Part shown: positions 17,688-26,765 of the stretch, one piece after another
Position numbering within the stretch: position 1 is the stretch's first letter
How the letters are laid out: each line of letters starts with the position of its first letter
From: DATJPR01 sp963811705
Lineage (GTDB): Bacteria; Bacteroidota; Ignavibacteria; UBA10030; UBA6906
Assembly (NCBI GenBank): GCA_963811705.1
Contig: CAWESL010000003.1
Span: 493,382-557,381 of the forward strand
Direction of reading: 5' to 3'
Length of the DNA: 64,000 bases
Notes under the pieces: model-generated
What the model was told of the DNA's origin: nothing
The model's input: the letters and a program-made list of their open reading frames with translations, nothing else
Databases searched by the model: none
Program-made: the position numbers and the translations under genes

Positions 17688-17772
17688 ATATACGGACCGG
17701 GAATCAGAGATGCAAGGGGAAATCTCGAGGTCGCGGTGGGTAGGAACGATGAAGGGTAACAAAGCGGGGGAG

Positions 17773-17786
17773 GGTTCGCCAGAACC
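17773..17786. repeat. Dispersed palindrome shared with the 57-58 kb array
   Basis: GGTTC-GCCA-GAACC followed by GTCCATTT. The 17-mer from 17773 matches 57400-57416 with a single mismatch, and the 13-mer GAACCGTCCATTT recurs at 58071-58083. It lies in the 252-bp gap between lipA and arsR. Confidence 0.6.
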
Positions 17787-17909
17787 GTCCATTTCTGCCT
17801 ATCGAGTCGGGTCTGGCGACCCTGTCCGAAGTGTATTGGGGTACGGACTCCCACGAAAATGTTCCGGCCGGGGCCGAGAGGTCGATGACGTTTTCGTGTT
17901 GAGTTTACT

Positions 17910-18833
17910 CTACTCCATTGTTGCGCTTTCTTCCTGCTTCCTCTCCGTGGTCTCCCGTTTCCAGTCTTCCGCATGATACGAGCTTCGCACCAGCGGGCCG
18001 GATTCCACCTTCGGGAACCCCTCCCGGAGTCCGAACTCTTTGTACCGTGCGAACTCCTCCGGGTGCACGTACCGCTCCACGGGGAGGTGGTTCTTCGTCG
18101 GCTGGAGGTACTGCCCGATGGTGAAAATGTCGCACGAGACACCCCGGACCTCGCTCATCACCTTCTTGACTTCATCCTCGGTCTCGCCCAACCCGACCAT
18201 AATCCCGGTCTTGGTCGTCATCCCCTTGCGCTTTGCCCGTTCCAGCAATTCCAGGCTTCGCTCGTATTTCGCCTGCGGTCGGACGGTCGCGTACAGACGG
18301 GGAACCGTTTCCATATTGTGATTGAGGACATCCGGCCGCGCATCGACAACGATATCCAGCGCCCATTCGACGCCCCGGAAATCCGGGATGAGAACCTCGA
18401 TGGTCACAGACGGATTGACCTTGCGGATTTCCCGGATGGTGTCGGCGAAGACTGCAGCACCACCGTCTGGAAGTTCGTCACGATTGACGGAGGTCACCAC
18501 GGCGTAGCGCACCCCCATCGACCGGACGGCATCGGCGACCCGGTACGGTTCCTCAAGATCAAGGCCGTCAGGCTTCCCGGTCTTCACTGCGCAGAAGCCG
18601 CAGGACCGTGTGCAAACGTCTCCCAGGATCATGAATGTCGCGGTGCCGGCGTTCCAGCATTCGCTGACGTTCGGGCACCGGGCTTCTTCGCACACCGTGT
18701 GAAGGTGTTTCTGGTCCATCAGCCCCTTCAGCCGCGAAAAATTCTCCCCGAGGGGAACCTTCACCTTCAACCATGATGGTCTCGTCGGACGCGATGCAGA
18801 AGGTAATTCGCCTTCCTGAATGAGATGATTCAT
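17910..18833 (-). CDS. lipA: Lipoyl synthase
   Basis: 307 residues from the ATG at 18833 (a GTG at 18860 is the alternative). Radical SAM enzyme that inserts two sulfurs into protein-bound octanoyl groups. The auxiliary cluster motif CEEARCPNVSEC and the radical SAM motif CTRSCGFC are both visible, and the C-terminal RSSYHAED is the signature end. It is the last gene of the lipoate/2-oxoacid dehydrogenase operon, where it activates the E2 lipoyl domain encoded directly upstream (about 36 bp away). Confidence 0.97.
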   Translation of the reverse strand: MNHLIQEGELPSASRPTRPSWLKVKVPLGENFSRLKGLMDQKHLHTVCEEARCPNVSECWNAGTATFMILGDVCTRSCGFCAVKTGKPDGLDLEEPYRVADAVRSMGVRYAVVTSVNRDELPDGGAAVFADTIREIRKVNPSVTIEVLIPDFRGVEWALDIVVDARPDVLNHNMETVPRLYATVRPQAKYERSLELLERAKRKGMTTKTGIMVGLGETEDEVKKVMSEVRGVSCDIFTIGQYLQPTKNHLPVERYVHPEEFARYKEFGLREGFPKVESGPLVRSSYHAEDWKRETTERKQEESATME

Positions 18834-18869
18834 TGCACTCTCTGATTGCTGTAAGGACACTTCATGGTC

Positions 18870-20186
18870 TCACGCTCCGATTCCGGTTTCCGGATCCACG
18901 TGCTCGAGGGTGTGGGCAATGTCGGCCAGGAATTGCCCGCCGGTCGCTCCGTCGATGATCCTGTGGTCGAAGGAGACCGTGAAAAAGGCCATCGACCGCA
19001 CCGCGATCATGTCATTGACAACGGCAACCCGTTTCGTGATCACCCCGGTGCCGAGGATTGCCACCTGTGGCTGATTGATGAGCGGAGTCCCGATCAACGT
19101 ACCGAACACGCCATAATTCGTGATGCTGAATGTTCCCCCCTGCACCTCCTCGGGAAGCAGCTTCTTCGTGCGCGTGCGCTGAGCGAGATCATTGACGGCT
19201 CTCGCCAACCCGAGGAAGTTCTTCTCTTCGGCATGCTTGATCACCGGGACAAGCAAACCGCTCTCGGACGCGACGGCAATCCCGATGTTCAGGAGGTTCT
19301 TTTTGATGATCTTCCCGCCGTCGATGGAGCTGTTCACTATTGGAAACTTCTTGAGGGCATCGACGACCGCCGCCACGACATACGGCGTGTAGGTGAGCTT
19401 GAATCCTTCCTTCCGCAGGAACTCATCCGCGTACTTTTCCCGGTGGTGCACGACCGCCGTCATGTCCACCTCGTGCACCGCAAACACGTGCGGTGATGTC
19501 TGCACTGTCTGCACCATGTGTTCCGCCATCCGGTGCATGACGTTGCTCATTTGCAGAATCTCGAACTCGGGTGCCGGGTACTTCTTCGCGAGTTCGGCGT
19601 CGTCGACGTGCTTCAGCTGGTCGAGGACACCGGCCTGCGGGGCGGGAGCCGGTGCTGTCCGCGGGGTGACGCGCCCGGCCTTCTTCCCTTGTATCCACCC
19701 CAGAATGTCGTTCTTCGAAACCCGTCCGCCTTCGCCGGTGCCCGGGATCTGTTCCAGCTCCGCCATCGGGATCCCTTCCGCCTTCGCAATGGTCATGACC
19801 AGCGGAGAATAGAAACGACCCGCCGCTGAGGCGGCGACGGCTTTTGCGGCTGGCACGGGAGCAGGAGCGGAGTGCACTGCTTCCTGCGTCGGGGGCGCAG
19901 GTTTTTCCGTTTTCACCGTCTCGACAGATTTTGCGGCGCCGGCCCCATCGGAATCGAGATAGGCGATGACCGCATGAACGGGAACGGTGTCATTTTCCTT
20001 CGCGATGATCTCGACGAGCACTCCGGCAGCCGGCGACGGAATTTCCGAATCCACTTTGTCCGTGCTGATCTCGAGCAACGTCTCGTCCTTTTTCACCATC
20101 TCGCCGACGCGTTTGTGCCACTTCACGATCGTCCCCTCGGCGATGCTCTCCCCCATCTGCGGCATGATGACTTCGATTCGGCCCAT
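18870..20186 (-). CDS. Dihydrolipoamide acyltransferase, E2 of a 2-oxoacid dehydrogenase complex
   Basis: 438 residues from the ATG at 20186 (MGRIEVIMPQMGES). Domains in order: one lipoyl domain (1-80) with the lipoylated Lys in EISTDKVDSEI; a flexible Pro/Ala-rich linker; the peripheral subunit-binding domain (near FYSPLVMTIAKAEGIPMAEL...GRVSKNDILGWI); a second linker; and the catalytic acyltransferase domain with the active-site motif DHRIIDG near the C-terminus. It is the only E2 in the operon, although two E1 enzymes are encoded. Whether the acyl group is acetyl or branched-chain cannot be told by eye. Confidence 0.95.
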   Translation of the reverse strand: MGRIEVIMPQMGESIAEGTIVKWHKRVGEMVKKDETLLEISTDKVDSEIPSPAAGVLVEIIAKENDTVPVHAVIAYLDSDGAGAAKSVETVKTEKPAPPTQEAVHSAPAPVPAAKAVAASAAGRFYSPLVMTIAKAEGIPMAELEQIPGTGEGGRVSKNDILGWIQGKKAGRVTPRTAPAPAPQAGVLDQLKHVDDAELAKKYPAPEFEILQMSNVMHRMAEHMVQTVQTSPHVFAVHEVDMTAVVHHREKYADEFLRKEGFKLTYTPYVVAAVVDALKKFPIVNSSIDGGKIIKKNLLNIGIAVASESGLLVPVIKHAEEKNFLGLARAVNDLAQRTRTKKLLPEEVQGGTFSITNYGVFGTLIGTPLINQPQVAILGTGVITKRVAVVNDMIAVRSMAFFTVSFDHRIIDGATGGQFLADIAHTLEHVDPETGIGA

Positions 20187-20261
20187 GATTTTCTTTAATC
20201 CTCTTGTGAACGTCGATATATCCTGGAGTATGAAGTATGCCGTCGGCAATATGCAGACAGA

Positions 20262-21230
20262 TCAGTACCGGAGAAGATCTTTCAAAGCCTCAAGAATACG
20301 TTGTTTGCCCGGAAGGTACGCTTCTTCGAGCGTCGGCGCGAACGGCACCGGCGCGTCGAGCGACCCGATTCTGCGCACAGGAGCATCGAGATACTCAAAC
20401 GCGTCCGAGGCAATCACGGCTGCGATTTCTCCACCAAACCCGCCCGTCAGTGTCGCTTCATGGACGATCAGCACTCTTCCCGTCTCACGAACGCTCTGGA
20501 AGATCAGCTCGCGATCCAGCGGCTGGATCGATCGAAGGTCGACCACACGGACTTCGCTTCCCGTTTCGCGGGCAAGCTGATCCGCAGCGTCGGTCGATGG
20601 CTGCACCGTTGGTCCATACGTCAACACCACCGCTGCATCTCCCCCACGCCGGATAGTTCCTTTCCCAATCGGGACCAGATCCTCGCTCTCCGGAATATTG
20701 TCCTTGACACGACGATACAGGTACTTGTATTCAAGAAACAGCACGGGGTTGTTATCCCTGACCGACGACTTCATCAACCCTTTCGCGTCCGCGGGGGTGG
20801 ATGGCGCGACGATCTTCAATCCCGGCACGTTGGTGAACCACCCTTCGGGGTTCGCGGAATGGTACGGACCGCCATGGATGTTGCCGCCGCTGGGAAGACG
20901 CACGACCATCGGGACAGGGAGATGCCAACGGTAATGGATCTTCGATGCGTTCGTCACCAGCTGGTTGAAACCGCAGGTGACAAAATCGGCAAATTGCATT
21001 TCCGCGATCGGCCGCATCCCGACCAGCGCGGCGCCGGTCGCAGCGCCGATGATCGCGGCTTCGGATAGCGGACTATCGATGACGCGATCGTTCCCGAATC
21101 GCTCGAGAAATCCCTTCGTGGCCTTGAATGCTCCCCCATAGACCCCGATGTCTTCCCCGATCAGGAACACCGATTCATCGCGCTCCATTTCTTCCCACAT
21201 GCCGCGGGAGATGGCTTCGATGTAGGTCAT
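20262..21230 (-). CDS. 2-oxoacid dehydrogenase E1 component, beta subunit
   Basis: 322 residues. It starts MTYIEAISRGMWEEMERDESVFLIGEDIG and carries the transketolase-like pyrimidine-binding domain followed by the C-terminal domain with RVLIVHEATLTGGFGGEIAA. Pairs with the alpha subunit encoded just upstream; together they are the thiamine-diphosphate-dependent decarboxylase. Its purine-rich ribosome site (GGGGGTGAG) lies within a palindromic repeat. Full length for the family. Confidence 0.94.
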   Translation of the reverse strand: MTYIEAISRGMWEEMERDESVFLIGEDIGVYGGAFKATKGFLERFGNDRVIDSPLSEAAIIGAATGAALVGMRPIAEMQFADFVTCGFNQLVTNASKIHYRWHLPVPMVVRLPSGGNIHGGPYHSANPEGWFTNVPGLKIVAPSTPADAKGLMKSSVRDNNPVLFLEYKYLYRRVKDNIPESEDLVPIGKGTIRRGGDAAVVLTYGPTVQPSTDAADQLARETGSEVRVVDLRSIQPLDRELIFQSVRETGRVLIVHEATLTGGFGGEIAAVIASDAFEYLDAPVRRIGSLDAPVPFAPTLEEAYLPGKQRILEALKDLLRY

Positions 21231-21232
21231 GA

Positions 21233-21341
21233 TGAACTCACCCCCAGCCCCTCTCTTAGGAAGAGAGGGGGGTGTTGGACGAGAACATAGACTACTACCT
21301 CCCCTTCTCTTGGTAAGAGAAGGGGTCGGGGGATGAGTTCA
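21233..21341. repeat. Inverted pair of REP-like elements
   Basis: TGAACTCA-CCCCC (21233 onward) and GGGGG-ATGAGTTCA (ending 21341) are near-perfect reverse copies. Each arm contains its own C4-TCTCTT / AAGAGA-G4 hairpin. The pair fills the gap between E1 alpha (its last stop bases are inside the element) and E1 beta. A single copy occurs at 8845-8883. Confidence 0.75.
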
Positions 21342-22355
21342 ACTGGCATACACGTCACTCCCTGCCTCATCCCCGTCCGGGAATGGATCCGCCTCCGCCT
21401 CCTTGACCGCTTGCGCGATCGCAGCCGCATCCTCTTCCTCGAACTTCTTCTTTTGAACGCTGGACAGCGTTCCGGTCTTCAACAGCGCTTGTTCCAACCG
21501 ATCGATCGGATCTTTCTTTTTCCATTCCGACAAGAGTTCGGGAGGGACATACGACGCTTCGTCGGACGCTGAATGCCCCTGCATCCGCATCGTCACGCTT
21601 TCGATCAGCGTCGGCCCTCCGCCGGAACGCGCCCGCCCGACGGCTTCCTTCGTGGTCTTGTAGACGGCAACGACGTCCGTGCCGTCGACCGTGGTCCCGG
21701 GGATGCCGTACCCCGCTGCCCGCGCTGCGAAGTGCTCGGCCGCGGTTTGTTTCGAGACGGGCGTCGAGTACGCGTACTGGTTATTCTCGATGATCAGAAC
21801 GAAGGGGAGCTTCATCACCGCGGCCATGTTCAGCCCTTCATGGAAGTCACCGACGTTGGAACCTCCATCACCGATATAGTTCAGCACCACGGAGCGTTCT
21901 TTCCTGATCTTGCATGCCAGGGCAACGCCGACGGCAACGGGGATCATCGCCGCGAGATGACTGACGTTGCCGTAGATACGCAGCAACGGATCGGCGTAGT
22001 GGCCGGTACCGTCCCGCCCGCGCGTCAGACTCGCCTGGCGTCCCAACTGCTGGAGAAAGATCTGCTTCAGGCTCTGTCCCTTGACCAGGTGGGCGCCCAG
22101 GTCGCGATGCATCGGGAACAGATAATCCTCTTTCTCCAACGCGAATGCGCTCCCCACTGCCGTCGCTTCGTTCCCCGTCCCCGTGTACGCCCCTCCGACG
22201 ATCTTCCCCTGCTTGTAGAGACGCAGGATCATTTCGTCACATGCCCGCGTCAGTTTCATGAACCGGTACAACTGCACCCTGCCGTCATCGCTCAGGGAAT
22301 CTCCGGTGGTCTCTGTCGCCCGTCCGGCGCGTTGTGCCGTCGATGGGGGGATCAT
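21339..22355 (-). CDS. 2-oxoacid dehydrogenase E1 component, alpha subunit
   Basis: 338 residues from the ATG at 22355, 10 nt after the fused-E1 stop. Thiamine-diphosphate-binding motif YIGDGGSNVGDFHEG ... ENNQYAYS (GDG to NN). The phosphorylation-loop-like region GRDGTGHYADP is present. Together with the beta subunit downstream it forms a split E1, distinct from the fused E1 upstream. Substrate class (pyruvate, branched-chain oxoacid or acetoin) is not resolvable by eye. Confidence 0.93.
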   Translation of the reverse strand: MIPPSTAQRAGRATETTGDSLSDDGRVQLYRFMKLTRACDEMILRLYKQGKIVGGAYTGTGNEATAVGSAFALEKEDYLFPMHRDLGAHLVKGQSLKQIFLQQLGRQASLTRGRDGTGHYADPLLRIYGNVSHLAAMIPVAVGVALACKIRKERSVVLNYIGDGGSNVGDFHEGLNMAAVMKLPFVLIIENNQYAYSTPVSKQTAAEHFAARAAGYGIPGTTVDGTDVVAVYKTTKEAVGRARSGGGPTLIESVTMRMQGHSASDEASYVPPELLSEWKKKDPIDRLEQALLKTGTLSSVQKKKFEEEDAAAIAQAVKEAEADPFPDGDEAGSDVYAS

Positions 22356-22365
22356 GCGAAGCTCA

Positions 22366-24447
22366 TCAATACTTGGCAAGACGGGTGAGGGCATCAACAA
22401 TATCGCTTTCCTGCGGGAGCATCGCGCTCTCGAGCATCGGGCCGTACGGGACGGGCGAATCCTTGGCGGCAACACGCACAACCGGTGCATCGAGGGATTC
22501 AAACGCTTCAGCGGCGACGATCGCCGCGATCTCGGCACCGAACCCGGCAGTCAACGTGTCTTCATGGACGATCAACACCTTCCCGGTCTTTCGCACGGAT
22601 TGCAGGATCGTCTCCTTGTCCAGCGGGACCAGCGTCCGGATGTCAACGACCTCCACCGAACTGCCCGTTTTCGATTCGACCTTGGCCGCAGCGTCAAGCG
22701 ATCGCTGGACCAGCATTCCCCACGTAATAACAGTAACATCCGAGCCTTCACGTTTTACCGCAGCAAGCCCGAACGGAAGAAGATAGTCCGCATCGGGCTC
22801 CGGCGACGATGCGAAGCTCTGGCGGTACAGACCCTTGTGCTCAAGAAACAAGACCGGATCATTTTCCCGGCACGCCGTTTTCAGCAGCCCTTTCGCATCC
22901 GCCGCATTCGACGGGTAAACCACGCGGATTCCCGGCATGTGCGCGAAGAAACCGTCGATGGACTGGCTATGATACAGTCCGCCATGGATATAACCGCCGA
23001 CCGCGACACGGATCACCAGCGGGCACACCCAATCGCTGTTCGAACGGAACCGCATCATCGCCAGTTCGTCGCGGATTTGCATGAACGCCGGCCAGATGTA
23101 ATCGCCGAACTGGATTTCCACCACCGGCTTGAAAGTCCCGCGCACGGCGAGCCCGATGGCCGTCCCGACAATGCTCGCTTCCGCGAGCGGCGAATTGAAC
23201 ACCCGATCTGCCCCAAATTTCTGAGTCAACCCCTTTGTCGCTGTGAACACGCCGCCCTTCTTCCCACCAACGTCCTCTCCATAGACCAACATCTGCGGAT
23301 TCCGCTCGAGTTCTTCCGCAAGGGCATGGTTAATCGCGTCCACCAGAACGATCGAGCCGCCTGTGGATTGTGGTGGCGCATAGGAACGTTTCGGGACCAG
23401 GGGAGTCCCGTAGACATTGTCGAGAAGCCCTTCGACCTTCGTGATCGGCTCGCGTTCGGCCGCATCGGTCGCCGCGTTGATCGTTTCCTGGATCCCGTGC
23501 TTGATCGCGTCGATGTCGTCGTACCGGAGAATGTCCCGGTCGAGCAGATACCGCTCCATCAACGGGACCGGATCGCGGCGAAGATCCTCTTCAAGATCCT
23601 TCGCGTCGCGGTATTTCCGTTGATCATCGGATGACGAGTGCGGCAGGAGACGCACCACATCCGCCTCGACAAGGCTTGGTCCCTCGCCGCTCCGCGCACG
23701 GCGGATTGCCTCGACCGCAACATTATATGCTGCGGCAAAATCGCATCCGTCCACAGCGAAACGGTTGAGGCCACGGTAGCCGGATGTCATCTCGTAGACC
23801 GATCCCCCCGCCGTCTGATCCGAGACGGGGACGGAAATGGCAAACCCGTTGTTCTGTATCAGAAACACAACCGGGAGCTTCTCCCGTGAGGCCCAATTGA
23901 CCGCCTCATGGAATTCCCCTTCGCTTGTCGCCCCTTCTCCCGAGGAAACATAGACCACCTCATCCTTCCCCTCCTTCTTCGCTCCGAGAGCAGTCCCGAC
24001 TGCCTGCAAAAACTGGGTGCCCGTCGGGCTTGACTGCGAAACGATCCGCCATCGCTTATGACCGTAATGAAACGGCATGGAAAACCCGCCGCTACTCGGG
24101 CCTCCGGCACGGTGGAGTGCCTCCAGCATCACATCGTCGATGGAGTATCCGAACTGCAGCGAAAACGCCATGTCCCGATAGTAGGGATAAGCCCAATCCG
24201 CGCCGGGCTTCAACGCCAGGGCGAACGCCGTCTGCACGGCCTCGTGCCCCGAGCCGCCGATATGGAAGAAGACTTTCCCCTGTTTCAGCAGCGCCAGGAT
24301 CTTCGAATCGACAAAACGCGCCGTGAGGATGTTGCGGTACACGTCGAGAAGATTCTCTTTTGAGAGCCCCTCGACGGGAGTCGCAGAGGCACCCCCCTGT
24401 TTCGTGACGCTCCTTCCCTTCGGCGTTGACGTGAGGTGTTGCATCAT
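22366..24447 (-). CDS. Fused 2-oxoacid dehydrogenase E1 (alpha-beta)
   Basis: 693 residues from the ATG at 24447 (overlapping the lipB stop; MM start, so 24444 is equally possible). The N-terminal half is E1 alpha-like, with the cofactor motif SGEGATSEGEFHEAVN...IQNNGFAIS in which Glu replaces the usual Asp of GDG. The C-terminal half, from about residue 365 (LVDAINHALAEELERNPQMLVYGEDVGG), is E1 beta-like and ends with VLIVHEDTLTAGFGAEIAA. Fused E1 proteins are common in Bacteroidota. It is encoded directly before a second, split E1, which probably has a different oxoacid preference while sharing E2 and E3. Confidence 0.93.
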   Translation of the reverse strand: MMQHLTSTPKGRSVTKQGGASATPVEGLSKENLLDVYRNILTARFVDSKILALLKQGKVFFHIGGSGHEAVQTAFALALKPGADWAYPYYRDMAFSLQFGYSIDDVMLEALHRAGGPSSGGFSMPFHYGHKRWRIVSQSSPTGTQFLQAVGTALGAKKEGKDEVVYVSSGEGATSEGEFHEAVNWASREKLPVVFLIQNNGFAISVPVSDQTAGGSVYEMTSGYRGLNRFAVDGCDFAAAYNVAVEAIRRARSGEGPSLVEADVVRLLPHSSSDDQRKYRDAKDLEEDLRRDPVPLMERYLLDRDILRYDDIDAIKHGIQETINAATDAAEREPITKVEGLLDNVYGTPLVPKRSYAPPQSTGGSIVLVDAINHALAEELERNPQMLVYGEDVGGKKGGVFTATKGLTQKFGADRVFNSPLAEASIVGTAIGLAVRGTFKPVVEIQFGDYIWPAFMQIRDELAMMRFRSNSDWVCPLVIRVAVGGYIHGGLYHSQSIDGFFAHMPGIRVVYPSNAADAKGLLKTACRENDPVLFLEHKGLYRQSFASSPEPDADYLLPFGLAAVKREGSDVTVITWGMLVQRSLDAAAKVESKTGSSVEVVDIRTLVPLDKETILQSVRKTGKVLIVHEDTLTAGFGAEIAAIVAAEAFESLDAPVVRVAAKDSPVPYGPMLESAMLPQESDIVDALTRLAKY

Positions 24448-25184
24448 CCTGATTCCTTCAGAGTAAGAGAAGAGGGCTCGACGTTGCCCGGCGCAATTCC
24501 GGGGAGCGACTCTCGGGGAATGAGCCTTGGCGAATATTGCAGGACCGAACCGAACTCCTCGATGCAGATCGATTCCGTTTCCGAAAGATCTACCGGCCGG
24601 GCGAGGAGACGCCCGATCGAGGTGACCCCCTTGCCGCTGATGCCGCAAGGAACGATCGCCTCGAATGCCGACAAATCCGTGTTGACGTTGAGTGCAAAGC
24701 CGTGCATGGTCACCCAGCCGCGGGTGTGGATGCCGATCGCACACACCTTCTCATTCCCGACCCAGACGCCGGTATATGCCGGGTCGCGCGCTCCCCGAAT
24801 GTCGTACCGTTTGAGAAGCCGAATGACCACTTCCTCGAGCGCTCTCACGTACCAGTGAAGATCGGGATGGGTTTCCAGGAGGTTCAGAATGGGATAACCG
24901 ACAAGCTGGCCGGGGCCGTGATAGGTAACGTCGCCGCCGCGTTCTACCGGGAGGAATTCGATGTGTCGCGCCCGGAGGTGTTCAGCGGGGGCGAGCATAT
25001 TGCGCGGATCGCCGGTACGCCCGATCGTGTAGACGGGTTCGTGTTCCGTCAGGAGCAGGGTATCGGGAATCGCGCCGACGGAACGCAGTTCAAGCAGCCG
25101 CCGCTGGAGATCCCAGCAGTGGCGGAAAGAAGTCGTCCCAAGCCGGACGACATGCAGGAGTCCGCGATCCGAGTGCAGTATCAT
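24444..25184 (-). CDS. lipB: Octanoyl-[ACP]:protein N-octanoyltransferase
   Basis: 246 residues. Signature RGGDVTYHGPGQLVGYPI; the catalytic Lys lies in GNEKVCAIGIH and the catalytic Cys in VPCGISGKGVTS. It transfers octanoate from acyl carrier protein to the E2 lipoyl domain, the substrate of LipA at the other end of the operon. It lies 33 bp after lpd and overlaps the fused E1 gene by 4 bp, so lipoate attachment is produced with the complex that needs it. Confidence 0.96.
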   Translation of the reverse strand: MILHSDRGLLHVVRLGTTSFRHCWDLQRRLLELRSVGAIPDTLLLTEHEPVYTIGRTGDPRNMLAPAEHLRARHIEFLPVERGGDVTYHGPGQLVGYPILNLLETHPDLHWYVRALEEVVIRLLKRYDIRGARDPAYTGVWVGNEKVCAIGIHTRGWVTMHGFALNVNTDLSAFEAIVPCGISGKGVTSIGRLLARPVDLSETESICIEEFGSVLQYSPRLIPRESLPGIAPGNVEPSSLTLKESG

Positions 25185-25217
25185 GTGGAAGAACAGTGCC
25201 GCTTCGCGCGGCCGTCG

Positions 25218-26615
25218 TCAGATGTTGATGGCTTCACCCAATGCCGCCGCTGCGGCTTCCATGATCGCCTCACTCATGGTGGGATGGGCATGCACGCTGT
25301 GAAGAATGCTCCCGGCTGTCGCCTCATGACGCTTCGCGATCATCACTTCCATGATCAGCTCCGTCGCTTCAGCACCCAGAATATGACCGCCGAGGATCTC
25401 GCCGTACTTTGCGTCGAAGATCAGTTTCACCATCCCGTCGATTTCGCCGATGGCGATGGCCTTCCCGAGCGCGCGGAAGGGGAACTTGCCGATCCTGATC
25501 TCTTTGCCAAGCTCTCTCGCCTTCTCTTCCGTCAATCCGACGCTGGCCACCTGCGGTTGGCAATAGGTACATCCCGGGATCGACGAATAATCGATCGCGT
25601 CCGGGTTCTTCCCGGCGATGGCCTCGACGCAATGGATTCCCTCGGCGGACGCAACGTGCGCAAGCCACGGCGGGCCGATGACGTCTCCGATGGCATAGAC
25701 CCCGGGGACATTGGTTTTGTAGTCGCGATCGACTTTGATCCGATCGCGATCGACCGCGACCCCGAGCTCTTCCAGGCCGAGATTTTCGACGTTCCCCTGA
25801 ACCCCGATGGCCACGAGCGCAACATCGGCGTGAAGTTCCCTCGACCCCTCGGGAGTCTGGACCGTAACCGCGACGTCCTTCTCCCCCGGTTTAACCTTCT
25901 GCACAGTGGTCCCCGTCAGGATCTCCATGCCTCGTTTTCGGAAAATCCGTTCAAGCTCCTTGGTGATCTCCCGGTCTTCGATTGGAAGGATCGACGGGAG
26001 CATCTCAACGACGGTGACCTTCGTCCCAAGAGTCTGGTAGAAATAGGCAAACTCGATACCGATGGCCCCTGCACCGATCACGATCAATGATTGCGGGAGC
26101 GCAGGAAGTGTCATCGCTTCCGTGCTTGAAATAATGCGCTGCCGGTCGATAGCGACGCCGGGGAGCGATCGAGGTCTTGCGCCGGTCGCGACCAGGATAT
26201 GGTCGGCGTGCACCTCGGTGTCGCGGACGTCTTTTGCCTTGACCTCGATCCGTCCCTTCCCGGTCAGCCGCCCGTAACCCGGATGAACGGTAATCTTGTT
26301 CTTCTTCATCAGGAATTCCACCCCTTTGGAGAGGCGGTCGGCTGCCGCGCGGCTGCGCTGGATCACCCGTGAAAAATCGACGGTCATCCCCTCGACCTTG
26401 ATTCCCCATTCGTCGCCGTTTCTGAGGGCAGCGATCAACTCGGCGTTTTTGAGAAGCGCTTTCGTGGGAATGCAGCCCCAGTTCAGGCAAATGCCTCCGA
26501 GGCGGTCCCGTTCGACGAGACCGACGCGCATGCCGAGTTGCGCGGCGCGGATTGCGGCTGTGTAGCCTCCCGGGCCACCGCCAAGAACGACAAGGTCGTA
26601 TGAATGATCAGCCAT
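25218..26615 (-). CDS. lpdA: Dihydrolipoyl dehydrogenase (E3)
   Basis: 465 residues from the ATG at 26615. FAD-binding GGGPGG at the N-terminus, redox-active CLNWGC (Cys 43 and 48), NAD-binding GAGAIGIEFAYF, and the C-terminal HAHPTMSEAI with the catalytic His. It reoxidises the lipoyl arm of the E2. An in-frame TTG at 26633 with GGGAGG about 12 nt upstream is a rival start. First gene of the operon; a near-consensus sigma70 promoter (26703-26731) lies about 90 nt upstream. Confidence 0.97.
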   Translation of the reverse strand: MADHSYDLVVLGGGPGGYTAAIRAAQLGMRVGLVERDRLGGICLNWGCIPTKALLKNAELIAALRNGDEWGIKVEGMTVDFSRVIQRSRAAADRLSKGVEFLMKKNKITVHPGYGRLTGKGRIEVKAKDVRDTEVHADHILVATGARPRSLPGVAIDRQRIISSTEAMTLPALPQSLIVIGAGAIGIEFAYFYQTLGTKVTVVEMLPSILPIEDREITKELERIFRKRGMEILTGTTVQKVKPGEKDVAVTVQTPEGSRELHADVALVAIGVQGNVENLGLEELGVAVDRDRIKVDRDYKTNVPGVYAIGDVIGPPWLAHVASAEGIHCVEAIAGKNPDAIDYSSIPGCTYCQPQVASVGLTEEKARELGKEIRIGKFPFRALGKAIAIGEIDGMVKLIFDAKYGEILGGHILGAEATELIMEVMIAKRHEATAGSILHSVHAHPTMSEAIMEAAAAALGEAINI

Positions 26616-26702
26616 AGTGGTCTCGTGAACCAAGACCCTGAATCGCCTCCCAGGGCCCGAAGGGACGGAGCAGAGGAGGAGAAAAATCTCGTGAAGATGA
26701 TA

Positions 26703-26731
26703 AATATAGAAACCAATGCTCTGAAAGTCAA
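26703..26731 (-). promoter_or_regulatory. Sigma70-like promoter of the lipoate/oxoacid dehydrogenase operon
   Basis: Minus strand TTGACT (26731-26726), 17-nt spacer, TATATT (26708-26703). It is placed correctly for lpdA and points away from the smpB promoter 35 bp to the right. Confidence 0.6.
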
Positions 26732-26765
26732 AGAAACCTTTTTCTTCTCCTGTGATTGCTCTTCA

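Noticed and set aside
22258..26090. Long plus-strand frames opposite the dehydrogenase genes
   Set aside because: Opposite strands of certain E1, LipB and E3 genes; no motifs of their own.
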